Shown here one piece after another: positions 16,684-27,300 of a stretch of 64,000 nucleotides of DNA. A model generated the notes under the pieces. It was given only the letters and a program-made list of their open reading frames with translations. It did no database searches and had not been told where the DNA came from. Both the position numbers and the translations under genes were made by a program. The number at the start of each line of letters is the position of its first letter. The stretch's first letter is position 1. The DNA lies in NCBI RefSeq assembly GCF_014529625.1, contig NZ_CP076039.1:1984001-2048000 (forward strand). Reading direction: 5' to 3'. Origin of the DNA: Candidatus Pelagisphaera phototrophica. Lineage in GTDB: Bacteria; Verrucomicrobiota; Verrucomicrobiia; Opitutales; Opitutaceae.

Positions 16684-17970
16684 ATGGAATTCTCACGACG
16701 CAAATTTGTCCGAACGGCAGCGACTTCAGTCGCTGCCGCCGGGACACTGCTCTCGAGCACGGCAAAAGCCGCTGTATCAAAAAATAAAAAAGTGAAAGTC
16801 GCGGTCATTGGCTGCGGTGGACGCTCGAATCGGGATATCCCAAATTTCATCAAAGCCTGCGATATGCTTGGACTAGAGGCAGAGTACGTGGCGATTGCGG
16901 ACGCCTTCGAGGACAAGGCTTTCGAGCAAGCAGACAAGTACGAAGTCAGTCGGGACAAATGCATCGTTGGTTGGGATGCCTACCAGAAGGTAGCGGAGTC
17001 GGATGCAGAATTCGTCATGCTTATTACACCGCCTTCTTTTCGTCCACAGCATTTGGATACGCTCGTGGAAGCAGGGAAGCATGTGCTCATGCAGAAGCCA
17101 GTGGCGGTTGACGCGCCTGGCTGTCGCCGCGTCATCGCGGCAGGTGAAAGAGCGAAGAAAAAAGGTCTCGCTATTTTGGCCGGCACGCAACGTCGCCACA
17201 CCATCGGCTATATGGAAAACGCAGCTAGGATCCAAAATGGTGCCATAGGGGAAATCCTTGGTGGAACGGTAAGCTGGAACGGCAACGTACCCTGGATCTG
17301 GGAACGTCAAAAGGGGTGGAACGATGCGGACTATCTTGCTCGCAACTGGCTCAATTGGTGGCAGATGTCTGGCGATCATCTCGGCGAGCAGCATGTACAC
17401 AACATCGATGTGGCCAATTGGTACCTCGGCCGGACGCCGCAATCCGCGATTGGATTTGGCGGAAGGGCGCGTCGGGAATCGGGCAATAATTACGATTTCT
17501 TCAGCCTCGACTTGGATTATGGCGATGGTGTTCACATCCACAGCCAATGTCGCCAAATTAGCGGGACCTATCCACGAGTGGGAGAATTCTTCAGGGGAAC
17601 GGAAGGAGAGGTCCAAGGTGGCGGAAAGCTCAAGGGCAAGAATGTGTCGATTCCGGAATTCAACGTCATGGACAAAGATGGTAACGTACAGGAATTGATT
17701 ACCTGGATACAAAGTGCTCGGAGCGGCAATCCGATCAACGAGGCCCGCCAAATCGCTGAATCCACAGCGACCGCAATCATGGGCCGTTACGCGGCCTACA
17801 CGGGCAAGTACGTACGATTCCGGGATCTGATTGAGAATACTGAGTCGGAGTTCTACGATCTCAAAGCAACCGTGCAAGCAGAGGACTTCGAGAAAGGAAC
17901 GGTCGTGCTCCCGGAAGAGAATGTGGTTCCCGTTCCTGGTGACGGTGGCGAAATCCGCAGAAGAGTTTAA
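16684..17970 (+). CDS. Tat-exported Gfo/Idh/MocA family oxidoreductase
   Basis: From ATG 16684 the product (428 residues) opens with a Tat signal, MEFSRRKFVRTAATSVAAAG. The Rossmann dinucleotide-binding motif follows: VKVAVIGCGGRSN. EKP-type residues are here MQKPVAVD (the family's catalytic Lys). The C-terminal α/β part includes HNIDVANWYLGRTPQSAIGFGGRARR. Such exported Verrucomicrobiota members usually carry tightly bound NAD(P) and act on glycosides or sugar derivatives; the substrate here is unknown. The longer frame from 16552 is rejected because it masks the signal peptide. Pairing with a divergent exported TIM-barrel protein fits periplasmic sugar modification. Confidence 0.9.
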   Translation: MEFSRRKFVRTAATSVAAAGTLLSSTAKAAVSKNKKVKVAVIGCGGRSNRDIPNFIKACDMLGLEAEYVAIADAFEDKAFEQADKYEVSRDKCIVGWDAYQKVAESDAEFVMLITPPSFRPQHLDTLVEAGKHVLMQKPVAVDAPGCRRVIAAGERAKKKGLAILAGTQRRHTIGYMENAARIQNGAIGEILGGTVSWNGNVPWIWERQKGWNDADYLARNWLNWWQMSGDHLGEQHVHNIDVANWYLGRTPQSAIGFGGRARRESGNNYDFFSLDLDYGDGVHIHSQCRQISGTYPRVGEFFRGTEGEVQGGGKLKGKNVSIPEFNVMDKDGNVQELITWIQSARSGNPINEARQIAESTATAIMGRYAAYTGKYVRFRDLIENTESEFYDLKATVQAEDFEKGTVVLPEENVVPVPGDGGEIRRRV

Positions 17971-17999
17971 TCTCTACTCAGTATAGTTTTAAAAGCGAC

Positions 18000-18830
18000 G
18001 GTTAACGGACCGTCCCTTTTCTTTGGCGACTTAATTTCTCGTGAATACTCGGCTTTCCGGGATTCCGCAAAAGGAGAAACTAATGGGGTCCCGAGTGAGC
18101 ACCTCCTTGCTTCCCGTTCAGGTGTTACGCCCATTCTCAGTGCAAAAGAATAGGGAGAGATTTCCGCTCGCGGCGGCGAAAGGCTCATCGACTTTAAGTG
18201 CGAACGATCCTGCTAGGTCGACTGGTGCTCGGTAAGACCGGGACCAGTAATTGCCGAATGCTTTATCCGAATCAAAAAGAACCACCGAATGAATTTTGTT
18301 GGACGATGTAACGGATCCAGCTAGTTGAATGTAACGGTCTGAAATTTCGCTCACATTGATGCTGCTCTTGAATCGAGAACTAGAAGACTTGTTAGCGGTT
18401 TTTTTGGAAAATAGGATGATATACTAACATGCCGGCACTGGCTTCGCTCAGGTAAACTTGAGGCTCTTCATAATCGAGTTTTGCTTAGGCTTTAAAGGCT
18501 CGGTTTATCAGGCCCATGAGTGTGTTCCCCAATTGAGTTAACGGTTTGGGGCTTAGATGCGAGTGGCCGAGAGCATGTCCTAATTCTTGGATACAGCCTT
18601 TTAAGTTGAGTGCCCACATTGGTTTTACCGCAAGGTCCATATTAGTCGTGCTCTCCCTGGCGACATCGGGATAGCGGTTGATGAATCGTCCTCCATCGCG
18701 ACCTCATATTCCTCAAGAACCGCGAATTTCATGATCCGAACAATTGTAGAAAATCCACGAGATGGAGCCTTCTTTTTCATAAAAGTCTTTGGCTTCTGCT
18801 TCCACAGCTATCCCCTTGACAATGATGTTT
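18000..18830 (-). pseudogene. ruined zinc metallopeptidase (metzincin-like) gene
   Basis: Minus-strand fragments in several frames line up as one gene. AVEAEAKDFYEKEG comes first, then the region with QELGHALGHSH (18557-18589), LSPKPLTQLGNTLMGLINRAF, EEPQVYLSEASAGML, and a C-terminal β-sandwich-like part (YIQLAGSVTSSNKIHSVVLFDSD...YWSRSYRAPVDLAGSF). The motif is HExxHxxGxxH with its first His replaced by Gln, so the zinc ligand is lost. Multiple stops and frame changes break it. It lies directly upstream of, and divergent from, the TRAP operon. No intact gene is present in 17971-18858. Confidence 0.65.
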
Positions 18831-18858
18831 CTGTGCGTGTTCTCTCGAGTGTTTCCCT

Positions 18859-19878
18859 ATGAGTCGAATAACTACCTCCTATTTCAGCCTCGGATTGATC
18901 GTGGGGGTGTTGTTGACAGTTCTCGCTTTTTCTTTGCTTTCCAATAGCGGTAGCGAATCTGGATCAGATTCACAAACGAAAGTACTCAAGTTGTCCCACA
19001 CCTTGGACCAATCTCACCCGGTTCATCTGGCGATGGAATTTATGCGTGACCGGTTGGCAGAGAAATCGGGAGGGCTGGTGGTCATTGAGATATTTCCTAA
19101 CGGGCAGTTGGGCACGGAAACGGAGACCATCGAGCAGGTGCAGCGAGGTGTGCTCGCCATGGTCAAAGCCTCTGTGGCGCCGATGGAGGCGTTCACGCCC
19201 GAAATGGGCGTATTCGGTTTGCCTTATTTATTTAGGGACGAAGACCATTTCTGGAGGGTTCTAAACGGACCCATCGGCAAAGAGCTTTTGACCTTGGGAA
19301 AACCCAGTGGGCTGCACGGATTGATGTTCTACGAATCCGGTAGTCGAAGCTTCTATACAATCGACAAGCCGATTTTGACGCCTAACGATTTGGATTCCCA
19401 CAAAATCCGTGTGATGCGGAGTAAAATGTCGATGGATATGATTTCCCAAATGGGGGGCTCTCCCACACCAATTCCTTTCGGGGAACTGTACACGGCGCTG
19501 CAGCAGGGCATGGTAGATGGGGCGGAGAACAATGCCCCGAGTTTCGAAACGAGCCGACACTACGAAGTGGCAAAGCACTACTCGCTCGATGAGCACACAC
19601 GCATACCCGACATCGTTTTATTTAGCCAGTCGATTTGGGAGTTACTCGCTCCTCACGAGAAAGCTTGGGTTCAAGAGGCGGCGGATGAATCAGTCGTGTT
19701 CCAGAGGGAGTTATGGCGAGTTGAGACGCAAAATTCGCTGGAGCGACTGCAAAAGAACGGCGTGACCGTTTATCGGCCGAACAAGGAGCCTTTCCTTAAG
19801 AAGATGGCTCCCATGTACCAGCGTTTTGAAGGGACTCCGATTGGATCTCTAGTCGAGCGGATCAGGGAAGTCCGATAA
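18859..19878 (+). CDS. dctP: TRAP transporter substrate-binding protein
   Basis: This is the solute receptor of a tripartite ATP-independent periplasmic transporter, which imports organic acids driven by an ion gradient. An N-terminal hydrophobic anchor/signal (about 8-30) leads into the DctP fold: LSHTLDQSHPVHLAMEFMRDRLAE, IEIFPNGQLGTETETIEQVQRG, GLPYLFRDEDHFWRVL. The specificity segment is KIRVMRSKMSMDMISQMGGSPTPIPFGELYTALQQGMVDGAEN, with the Arg that normally grips the carboxylate (RVMRS). The 339-residue length is normal. Its stop overlaps the next start (TAATG), so the three TRAP genes form one operon. The ligand is likely a carboxylate or sugar acid. Confidence 0.94.
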   Translation: MSRITTSYFSLGLIVGVLLTVLAFSLLSNSGSESGSDSQTKVLKLSHTLDQSHPVHLAMEFMRDRLAEKSGGLVVIEIFPNGQLGTETETIEQVQRGVLAMVKASVAPMEAFTPEMGVFGLPYLFRDEDHFWRVLNGPIGKELLTLGKPSGLHGLMFYESGSRSFYTIDKPILTPNDLDSHKIRVMRSKMSMDMISQMGGSPTPIPFGELYTALQQGMVDGAENNAPSFETSRHYEVAKHYSLDEHTRIPDIVLFSQSIWELLAPHEKAWVQEAADESVVFQRELWRVETQNSLERLQKNGVTVYRPNKEPFLKKMAPMYQRFEGTPIGSLVERIREVR

Positions 19879-20417
19879 TGTCACACGTTCAATCGATTTT
19901 CACTCGCTGCGTTCTTAGGCTCGTTAAAGGGTTGGAGGTGCTGCTTGTGGTGGGAATGGCCGTACTTGTGGTCGATGTTCTTTGGGGTGTGTTTTCTCGG
20001 TACGTTTTGGGAGAGCAAACGCGTTGGACCGAAGAGCTGGCAGTTTATCTTCTCGTCTGGATTTCGCTCATGGGCGCGGCGTTGACCTTTCGGGAGAAAG
20101 GCCATCTGGGGGTAGATTACTTTGTCGGGAAGCTCGAGCCTTCGGCCAGGCGGCTCTCGGCCATATTTGTGGAAGTAATTGTATTCGCCTTTTCCGCTTT
20201 CGCTTTGGTTCATGGAGGATGGAATTTGGTGATTAAAACCTTCGCCTCAGGACAGGTCCTTCCGGCGCTGAATCTTCCGATGGGTTATGTCTATTCGGTC
20301 GTGCCGATTAGTGGCGTCGTCTTTTGCCTTTTTGCCTTTGAACACCTTATGGCGTACCTTTCGGTTGACTTCGACCTAAAGACTTCCCCTCAATCCGCAG
20401 AAAAAGAGTCAGATTAG
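19878..20417 (+). CDS. dctQ: TRAP transporter small permease
   Basis: The 179-residue, four-helix membrane subunit pairs with DctM. Helices lie at about 17-40 (LEVLLVVGMAVLVVDVLWGV), 50-72, 90-112 and 130-155. The DctQ signature region FSRYVLGEQTRWTEELAVYLLVWISLMGAALTFREKGHLGVDYF is easily recognised. Start ATG overlaps the dctP stop by one base; dctM begins two bases after its stop. Confidence 0.93.
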   Translation: MSHVQSIFTRCVLRLVKGLEVLLVVGMAVLVVDVLWGVFSRYVLGEQTRWTEELAVYLLVWISLMGAALTFREKGHLGVDYFVGKLEPSARRLSAIFVEVIVFAFSAFALVHGGWNLVIKTFASGQVLPALNLPMGYVYSVVPISGVVFCLFAFEHLMAYLSVDFDLKTSPQSAEKESD

Positions 20418-20418
20418 G

Positions 20419-21714
20419 ATGGATACAGAAGCACTCATACTACTGACGGGCTTTATTGTTCTCTTGCTGCTCGATGTCCCGATTGCCGTATGTATTGGAG
20501 GAGCGACTGTATTGACTATCTACGCCATAGGCGATGTGCCCACGGGATATGTTGTCGCCCAGCGTATGTCTACGGGAATCGCGAGCTTTCCGCTTCTGGC
20601 GATCCCCTTCTTTGTCTTGTCTGGCGTGCTGATGGGAGAGGGCGGCATGGCGAGACGGCTTATTGACTTCGCCAACTTTTTAGTGGGCGGCTTTCGAGGT
20701 GGGCTGTGTTATGTGAATACGATTACTTGTATGATGTTTGGTGCCGTTTCGGGTTCGGCATCCGCTGCGGTTTCTTCGATAGGGGGATTTATGATCCCAG
20801 AGATGACTCGCAAGGGTTATGGCCGGGAGTTTAGTGTGGCTCTTACCACAACTTCGGCTACGACGGGATTGCTGATCCCTCCGAGCAACATAATGATAGT
20901 TTATGCCGTGGTGGCTAGCAATGTTTCAGTGGCCGCTCTTTTTGTTGGAGGGGTAATACCCGGAATTGTGATCGGATCACTTATAATGTTTGCGGCTTGG
21001 CTTTCAAACCCGTCTCGCACGGCGGTCGAGAGTTTAGATGCCAGCGAACGGCCTAGCTTGTGGGCGGCTTTGATTGGGGCGTTGCCGAGCATGCTGCTGA
21101 TTGTGATTGTACTGGGTGGGATTTTAGGAGGAGTGTTCTCCGCTACCGAGGCATCCGCGGTAGCGGTGGCCTACGCTCTTTTTCTGGGGATTGTGGTGTA
21201 TCGGGAAATCAAGGTCGGCGATCTCCACCGGATTTTGCTTAAAAGCGTCAAGACGACTTCGGTGGTCATGTTTCTAATCGGGGCGAGCCAGGCGATGAGT
21301 TGGGCACTCTCGTTTGAACAGGTGCCACAGGCAGTAAGCGCTGCCTTGTTGGGGATATCCGACAACCCACTGGTCACACTGCTGATTATTAACATTCTCC
21401 TTTTGATAGTGGGGACCTTTATGGATATGACTCCAGCGGTGCTCATCTTCACTCCTATCTTTCTTCCCGTAGTAATGAGTTCAGGAATGGATCCGGTGCA
21501 CTTTGGTGTGCTTATGATTGCCAATCTTTGTATTGGTTTGTGTACCCCACCGGTGGGAACCTGCCTCTTTATTGGATGTGGCGTGGGGGGGACGACTTTG
21601 GCGAAAGTGATTCGACCTCTTTTACCCATATTCATCGCGATGTTTTTTGGCCTTATGCTGATCACCTATTGGCCGGCTCTAACTCTCTGGCTTCCCCGTA
21701 TGTTGGGGCTTTGA
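20419..21714 (+). CDS. dctM: TRAP transporter large permease
   Basis: The 431-residue membrane channel subunit carries the transport step. Family blocks include LLLDVPIAVCIGGATVL, FPLLAIPFFVLSGVLMGEGGMARRLIDF, CMMFGAVSGSASAAVSSIGGFMIPEM, TGLLIPPSNIMIVYAVVA, DMTPAVLIFTPIFLPV and CIGLCTPPVGTCLFIGCGVG, with about twelve hydrophobic spans. It is the last gene of the dctPQM operon. No extra regulatory gene (two-component or LacI) is adjacent. Downstream (21715-21856) nothing is seen. Confidence 0.95.
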   Translation: MDTEALILLTGFIVLLLLDVPIAVCIGGATVLTIYAIGDVPTGYVVAQRMSTGIASFPLLAIPFFVLSGVLMGEGGMARRLIDFANFLVGGFRGGLCYVNTITCMMFGAVSGSASAAVSSIGGFMIPEMTRKGYGREFSVALTTTSATTGLLIPPSNIMIVYAVVASNVSVAALFVGGVIPGIVIGSLIMFAAWLSNPSRTAVESLDASERPSLWAALIGALPSMLLIVIVLGGILGGVFSATEASAVAVAYALFLGIVVYREIKVGDLHRILLKSVKTTSVVMFLIGASQAMSWALSFEQVPQAVSAALLGISDNPLVTLLIINILLLIVGTFMDMTPAVLIFTPIFLPVVMSSGMDPVHFGVLMIANLCIGLCTPPVGTCLFIGCGVGGTTLAKVIRPLLPIFIAMFFGLMLITYWPALTLWLPRMLGL

Positions 21715-21856
21715 CGTGAATTGGGCACTGGGTGATCTTACCTCGGAAAAGCTCACCAACAATAGGGCTTTCGTCGGGCCGAGGGCCTATTATTGTATTA
21801 ATAATTTGTGGGTGATCGGAGATTATCTGTTTCCCACAATACCGTGCCATTCCATT

Positions 21857-22896
21857 CTACAGGGAAATCCGAGAAATGGAGATTTCGGCGGTGGCTAGGC
21901 CCATTTCGCCGGCTATGGTGTAGATTAGGTACGATTGCTCATCGTCATCGTGGAAGATCGCGGGGTCTCGCAATTGCTGCACTTTGATTCTGCCCCCCTT
22001 TTTGAAGGCTTAATGGGAAATTGGATACCTTCGTATTCAGCTTCAGGCCGAAGTATCTCTACTGGACTGCTGGCACTCCACTCGTGCCAGTCGCCTTGAA
22101 GTGAAACGGTGCTCATGAGAATCCGCTCCGGCGCGTCGGCCTTGCGAGTATAGAAACGAAAGAGGGTGTCGTCCATTACCCAGGTTGCGGAGTGGCGTAT
22201 GCGGACATCGTCGCGATTCCCATATTGGTCGTTGACTGTGATGGGAGTGATGAGCTGCTTTTCGGAAATTACCCAATCTCGATCGTAATGGCGAGAACGA
22301 TTGAGATACCCATGGGCATCGATCGCGTAGTGGTGTCCAGAATGCTCAAATACTCGAAAGTAGGCGGAGCCAATCACGAAGTTAGGTGCCTTGAATTCCA
22401 GACCGTTTTTGGAAACGGCGATGGCTGTTTTCTGGTTTTGGTTCTGGCGCGATCCGTGAAAATACATGCGGATTTCTTGAGATTCGTGATCGATATGAAT
22501 GTCGGGTGAAGCAATGTGTCCTATGAAGGCGGGTGAATTCTCCACACGAAGCGTACCAGGCTCGTGTACAGTCTAAGGCCCTTGGATACTGTTTGCGTAG
22601 GCAAGCCGAATGAATTTACTGTCGTGGTGAGCGAAATAGAGGTTGTATTTCCCAAGGGGGTTTTCGATCCAGTCGGGAACTTTGATGAGGGAGGGGCCGT
22701 TTATTTTGGTCCCCAATGTGATGGAGGACTCGTAGGAAATGATGGGGTTTTGCGGGAGCCGTTGGACTTTTATCTCAAATTCGCCAGATTGAATCGTTTT
22801 GAGGGCGAGTGGATCGGGCAGGGAAGCCGTATGGAATAGGGAAGGTAGAAAAGTAATAGCGATTAGAAAAACAGTTCTTTTCATTTTAAGAAACAC
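21857..22896 (-). pseudogene. GH43-like secreted glycosidase-type gene broken by one stop and one frameshift
   Basis: The 5' part (22896-22573) encodes a signal peptide and ...LIKVPDWIENPLGKYNLYFAHH...YANSIQGP, then TAG at 22575-22573. In the same frame it continues TVHEPGTLRVENSPAFIGHIASPDIHID, MYFHG, RHSATWVMDD and LQGDWHEWSASSPVEIL. The interrupting codon stands where Trp (TGG) is expected after GP. A second lesion, one base missing at the A/G homopolymer (G6 at 21993-21998), shifts the end; the other frame restores IKVQQLRDPAIFHDDDEQSY...AEISISRISL and stops at 21859-21857. The fold resembles five-bladed GH43/GH32-like proteins. It is either a recent pseudogene or contains two sequencing errors. 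Confidence 0.75.
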
Positions 22897-23039
22897 AGCA
22901 GAATGGACTGGGGAGTCTAATCAATTCGAATGCCCTCAAACACACGTTCTGTCGAGCACTCTGCCGGCGTTTGATCCTATGCCGGAACCTTTCAGTAGCA
23001 CCTTGCGTTTTGCGATGGGACAACTATGGCTTGGCAAAA

Positions 23040-24122
23040 ATGAATACAGGAAACCAAAAGTACATCGCCTATTACGGCACTAGCGGAACGGGCAGCGACG
23101 ACGGGATTTATTCACAAACGCTCTCACATGCTCCTTTGGAACTTTCTGCGGCGGGATTAGAATGCCATCAAAAGAAGGCTGGATTTCAGCGATTAAACCG
23201 TAATGAAACGGTGCTTTATTCGATTGCTTTAGGTGATGGGGAAAGCGGGTTGGTTCGTTCCTTTCGGATCAATAAGCGAAAGGTGGGATTGGAGTTTATT
23301 AATGAGCAAGAAGCCGCTGGAGAAGGGCTTTGCCACATCAATCTAGATCGCTCAGAAAAATGGCTACTCGGTGCTAGCTACAATGATGCCGTGATAACTG
23401 TGTTCCCTGTAATTGACAGTGGGGTGATTAGTGAAAAAGCTTTCTCTCTGGTTTTGGAAGGGAGTGGAACGGAAGTGAATCCCGACCGACAGGATGCCCC
23501 GCACGCCCACTCGATTTACAGCGATCCATCCAATCGTTTCGTCTTGGTTTGCGACTTGGGAATGGATCGGATTTACGTATACCGCTTTAACAGCGAAAAC
23601 GGAGCGCTCGCACCGGCAGCGACCCCCTACGTTGAGACTGCTCCAGGGGCGGGGCCAAGGCATCTGGCATTCCATGGAAATGGGCGGTGGATCTATGCCA
23701 TAAATGAGCTCAACGGTACGGTGACTCAATATGAGTGGGATGAGGCTGTAGGGGAAATGACTCTCAAAAGCTCAGTTGATACGCTGCCGGATGGTTTTTC
23801 TGAGGAGAGCACAACGGCCGAGATCCTGGTCCATCCTTCCAATCGCTTCCTCTATGGCTCCAATCGAGGACATGATAGCATTGTGGTTTATTCGATTGAT
23901 GAGGGGGACGGTTCTTTATCCTTAATACAGCGGGTTTCCTCAGGAGGCGAGCATCCCCGAAATTTCGTTTTGGACGAAGACGGAAGGCTCCTAGTTGTCG
24001 CTAATCGAGACTCCAGCAATATTGTGTATTTCGAAGTCGATGCGGAATCGGGAGAGCTTTCGAGACAGGAAATCGTCGAAAACGTTCCCATCTGTACCTG
24101 CGTAAGGGTAGTGAAACGATAG
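23040..24122 (+). CDS. lactonase-type seven-bladed β-propeller protein (6-phosphogluconolactonase family)
   Basis: Family members hydrolyse 6-phosphogluconolactone or related sugar lactones. The 360-residue product from ATG 23040 starts MNTGNQKYIAYYGTSG, typical of the family. Motifs include DAPHAHSIYSDPSNRFVLVCDLGMDRIYVYRF, GAGPRHLAFHGNGRWIYAINELNGTVTQYEWD, SNRFLYGSNRGHDSIVVYS and GGEHPRNFVLDEDGRLLVVANRDSSNIVYFEVD, containing the conserved His/Arg/Glu cluster. No signal peptide is seen from this start. The longer frame to 22971 adds unrelated residues. It is divergent from the GH43-like pseudogene, so it may once have been co-regulated with sugar release. Confidence 0.88.
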   Translation: MNTGNQKYIAYYGTSGTGSDDGIYSQTLSHAPLELSAAGLECHQKKAGFQRLNRNETVLYSIALGDGESGLVRSFRINKRKVGLEFINEQEAAGEGLCHINLDRSEKWLLGASYNDAVITVFPVIDSGVISEKAFSLVLEGSGTEVNPDRQDAPHAHSIYSDPSNRFVLVCDLGMDRIYVYRFNSENGALAPAATPYVETAPGAGPRHLAFHGNGRWIYAINELNGTVTQYEWDEAVGEMTLKSSVDTLPDGFSEESTTAEILVHPSNRFLYGSNRGHDSIVVYSIDEGDGSLSLIQRVSSGGEHPRNFVLDEDGRLLVVANRDSSNIVYFEVDAESGELSRQEIVENVPICTCVRVVKR

Positions 24123-24309
24123 CTTAAACTGGGAATGGTTCTCCATCTGACGAACCCTTTGGGAGTCGTTTCCCGTTCGGAATTCGGATCAATCGGGATC
24201 TCTCACTGCTGATATCCTTCATTTTGTTAGCGCAATTGGGTTGAAATTCCTGACTGACTTGCCGAAAAGATCCGTCCTTTTAAAGGGAAACCAAGGTTCC
24301 TAGATTTTT

Positions 24310-27300
24310 ATGAAGAGATTGCTCCTTACACTATCGCTCATCCCCGCAGTATTCGGGGCGGAGTCCGATCCGGCTATCCGTGAGTTTTACGACGAGAAAG
24401 CGGAAATTCGCATGCGGAATTTCGAAAAACCGGACGATGTAGTCATAAAATTGTGGGCGGACGAATCTCAGACACAGAATCCGTCTGCGATCACGTTCGA
24501 CTCTCAAGGCCGCCTTTACGTGGCTGAGATTAATCGCTGGCGGACTGGGGTCGACGATATTCGCGAGCGTCGCATGATGCTGGTTGAGGATATTCAAATT
24601 GAGAGCAATGCGGATCGATTGAAGATGTTCCAGAACCACGCGGCTCAGTTCCCCATGGAATACTATTCGAGCAAGGCGGACCAGATCAGTTTGCTGGAGG
24701 ATACCGACGGGGACGGAAGGGCTGATAGCTCGAAGATATTCGCGGGAGGATTCAATGACCCATTGGATGGTCCTGGCATTGGATTGATTGAGCGCGACGG
24801 TAAAATCTACTACACGAATGTTCCCCATCTCTGGATGCTGGAGGATTTGGACGGGGATGGCGTGTCAGACAAGAGAACGTCTTTGCAGGACGGATTCGGA
24901 ATCCGCATGAGCTTTTCAGGCCATGACATGCATGGCCTGACCTGGGGGCCAGATGGTAAGCTGTATTGGTCAATTGGGGACCGTGGGTACAATGTGAATA
25001 CTAAGGAAGGCGAGCATTTTTTTGGTCCCAATAAAGGGGCTGTCTTTCGCTGCGATCCGGACGGGTCGAATGTAGAACTCTTCTATGACGGATTGAGAAA
25101 CCCACAGGAGCTTGCCTGGGACGACTATGGGAATCTTTTTACGGCGGACAACGATGCGGACGGTGTAGACTTGGAGCGTATCAATTATCTGGTGGAGGGT
25201 GGCGACTCGGGCTGGCACGCAGGGCACCAGTCGATCATGTCGTTTACCAAGGACCTAGAGCTCAGATCCTCGAAATATACCGGTGATGCGAAATTGCCGC
25301 TCAGTTGGATAACTGAGCACGTTTGGGAAGTTCGCAATGACAAGCAGCCAGCATTCATCCTTCCCGGTATAGGGCAGCTGATAGGGGGGCCGTCGGGACT
25401 GGTTTTTAACCCATCAAGCAGCATGGGCGAAAAGTACGACGACAAGTTTTTTGTCATCGTCTACAAAGGTTCTCTGAGCCAGTCCTACATTTCCATGTTC
25501 AATGTAGAGGAAGACGGCGCGTCCTATAAGATGATCAACAACGAGACGTTTTTCCGAGGTTCGAACTGTGTCGACATCGATTTTGGACCGGATGGCAAAC
25601 TGTATATTTCGGATTACAACTATGGAGGTTGGCTGAATCAGGACGTAGGGAATATTTATGCGATGGACGTCCCCGGTCAAATCGACAAGCCGGAAGTCAC
25701 TGAGAATGAGGCAATATTGCTATCTGACTTTGCGCAGTACGAAGTACAGGAATTGGCTGAGATGCTGGGTCGAGACCATTTGCAAATTCGTCAAAAGAGT
25801 CAGTTCGAACTAGCGAAACGTGGTAGGCTGGGAATCGAGGCGTTCACGCGTGCCGCGACACGCGCGGAGCTGCCCACGCTGGTCCGTATTCATGGCGTTT
25901 GGGGATTAGGTCAGATGGCTGCGGATGAAGGACTGTCCATTTTGGAGCCACTCCTTGATTTGCTTTCCGACTCGAACGACCAAGTGCGCATTCAGTCCGC
26001 TCGTGTTTTGGGAGACCTTCGTGTGGTAAAATCAGCTGACCTCCTTGTGAAAGCCCTTCGCGACGAGCATCCTCGAGTGGCGATGTACGCGGGAATTGGC
26101 CTGGGCCGAATCGGCTATGCTCCGGCTGTCTCCGAATTGTATTCAGCCATTGACCGCAACCAAGACAAGGACCTATGGCTGCGTCACGGAGCCATTATGG
26201 GATTAGTGGGAATCGAAAAATCGAACTGGGAGCGCGGAATTGAAGATGATTCGGAATATGTGCGAATGGGGGCGTTGCTCGCCTTGCGAAAGCTTCGAGA
26301 CCCACAGATCGCGGAGTTTCTCCAAGATCCGGAAAAGTCGCTAGCTTACGAGGCTATCCGCGCGATAAACGATCTCCCTCTCTTGTCGGTAGAGGGAGAA
26401 TTGGCAGGTATGATCGGAGATTTTCTTCCGGGTGGTGTTGGCGAAATGCCGGAGACCGATGTAGACGCGTTTATGCACCATCGCATTATTAATGCGAACT
26501 ACTACCAGGCAAAAAAGGAGAATGCCCGAGCGCTCTTGAAATACGCGGCTAACGCAGAATTACCTGCACGTCTTCGTCGCGAGGCACTGGCGGCGATAGA
26601 AGGTTGGAGCGACCAAAACCCAATTGATACGACGACGGGTTTGCCCCGGGATAATCCCGCCGTCCGAGATGCGATCGATGACGTTGTGAAATCCGAGATT
26701 GCGACTATTTTGGAGACTGCGGAAAGCGACGTGTTGATTCAGTCTACGCGTCTCGCATTGCTTTATGGATACGAGGCGGATCGAGAACTACTTTTGGCCC
26801 AACTCGAGAATGAGAAGAACTCGGCAGAGGTTCGAGTCTCTGCCCTGGACGCTTTGACGGAACGCAAGGATCAGGCATTAGAACGGTTGGCCCTTGCGAA
26901 TTTGAAAGATAGGCAAGCGAGTTTGCGTTCGAGTGCGTTGCGAGCCCTGCTCGTTGCGAATCCTGCGAAAGGAGTTCAAGAGGCTATTAGGTTTTCGAAG
27001 TCAGGAGCAATCGTCACGCGTCAAAATGCGATTGCGATGCTTGGAGCCCAGTCAGATTCGGTGTCAGGCAACTACCTGCAAACACAGCTTCAGGCGCTAA
27101 TTGAGGGTAAGGGAAATTCGAAGACGAAATTGGACATTATTGAAGCGGCTCGAAATCGGCCGGATTTGGATATCAAGAAACTGGTTACGAATTACGATCA
27201 ATCGATCGCGTCGGCTGAGCCCATAGTCAAATATGCCGTTAGCCTTCAAGGAGGGGACGTTGATCGTGGAGAGGACGTCTTCATGAACCATGGCGCAGCC

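Noticed and set aside
16873-17877. 334-codon minus-strand frame
   Set aside because: It is exactly antisense to the Gfo/Idh/MocA gene, whose motifs are unambiguous.
14311-22575. TAG possibly recoded as an amino acid, since several gene remnants are interrupted by TAG
   Set aside because: Intact genes end at TAG with full-length C-termini (for example those ending at 27699, 31059, 46393 and 57443), and the remnants also show TGA, frameshifts and deletions.
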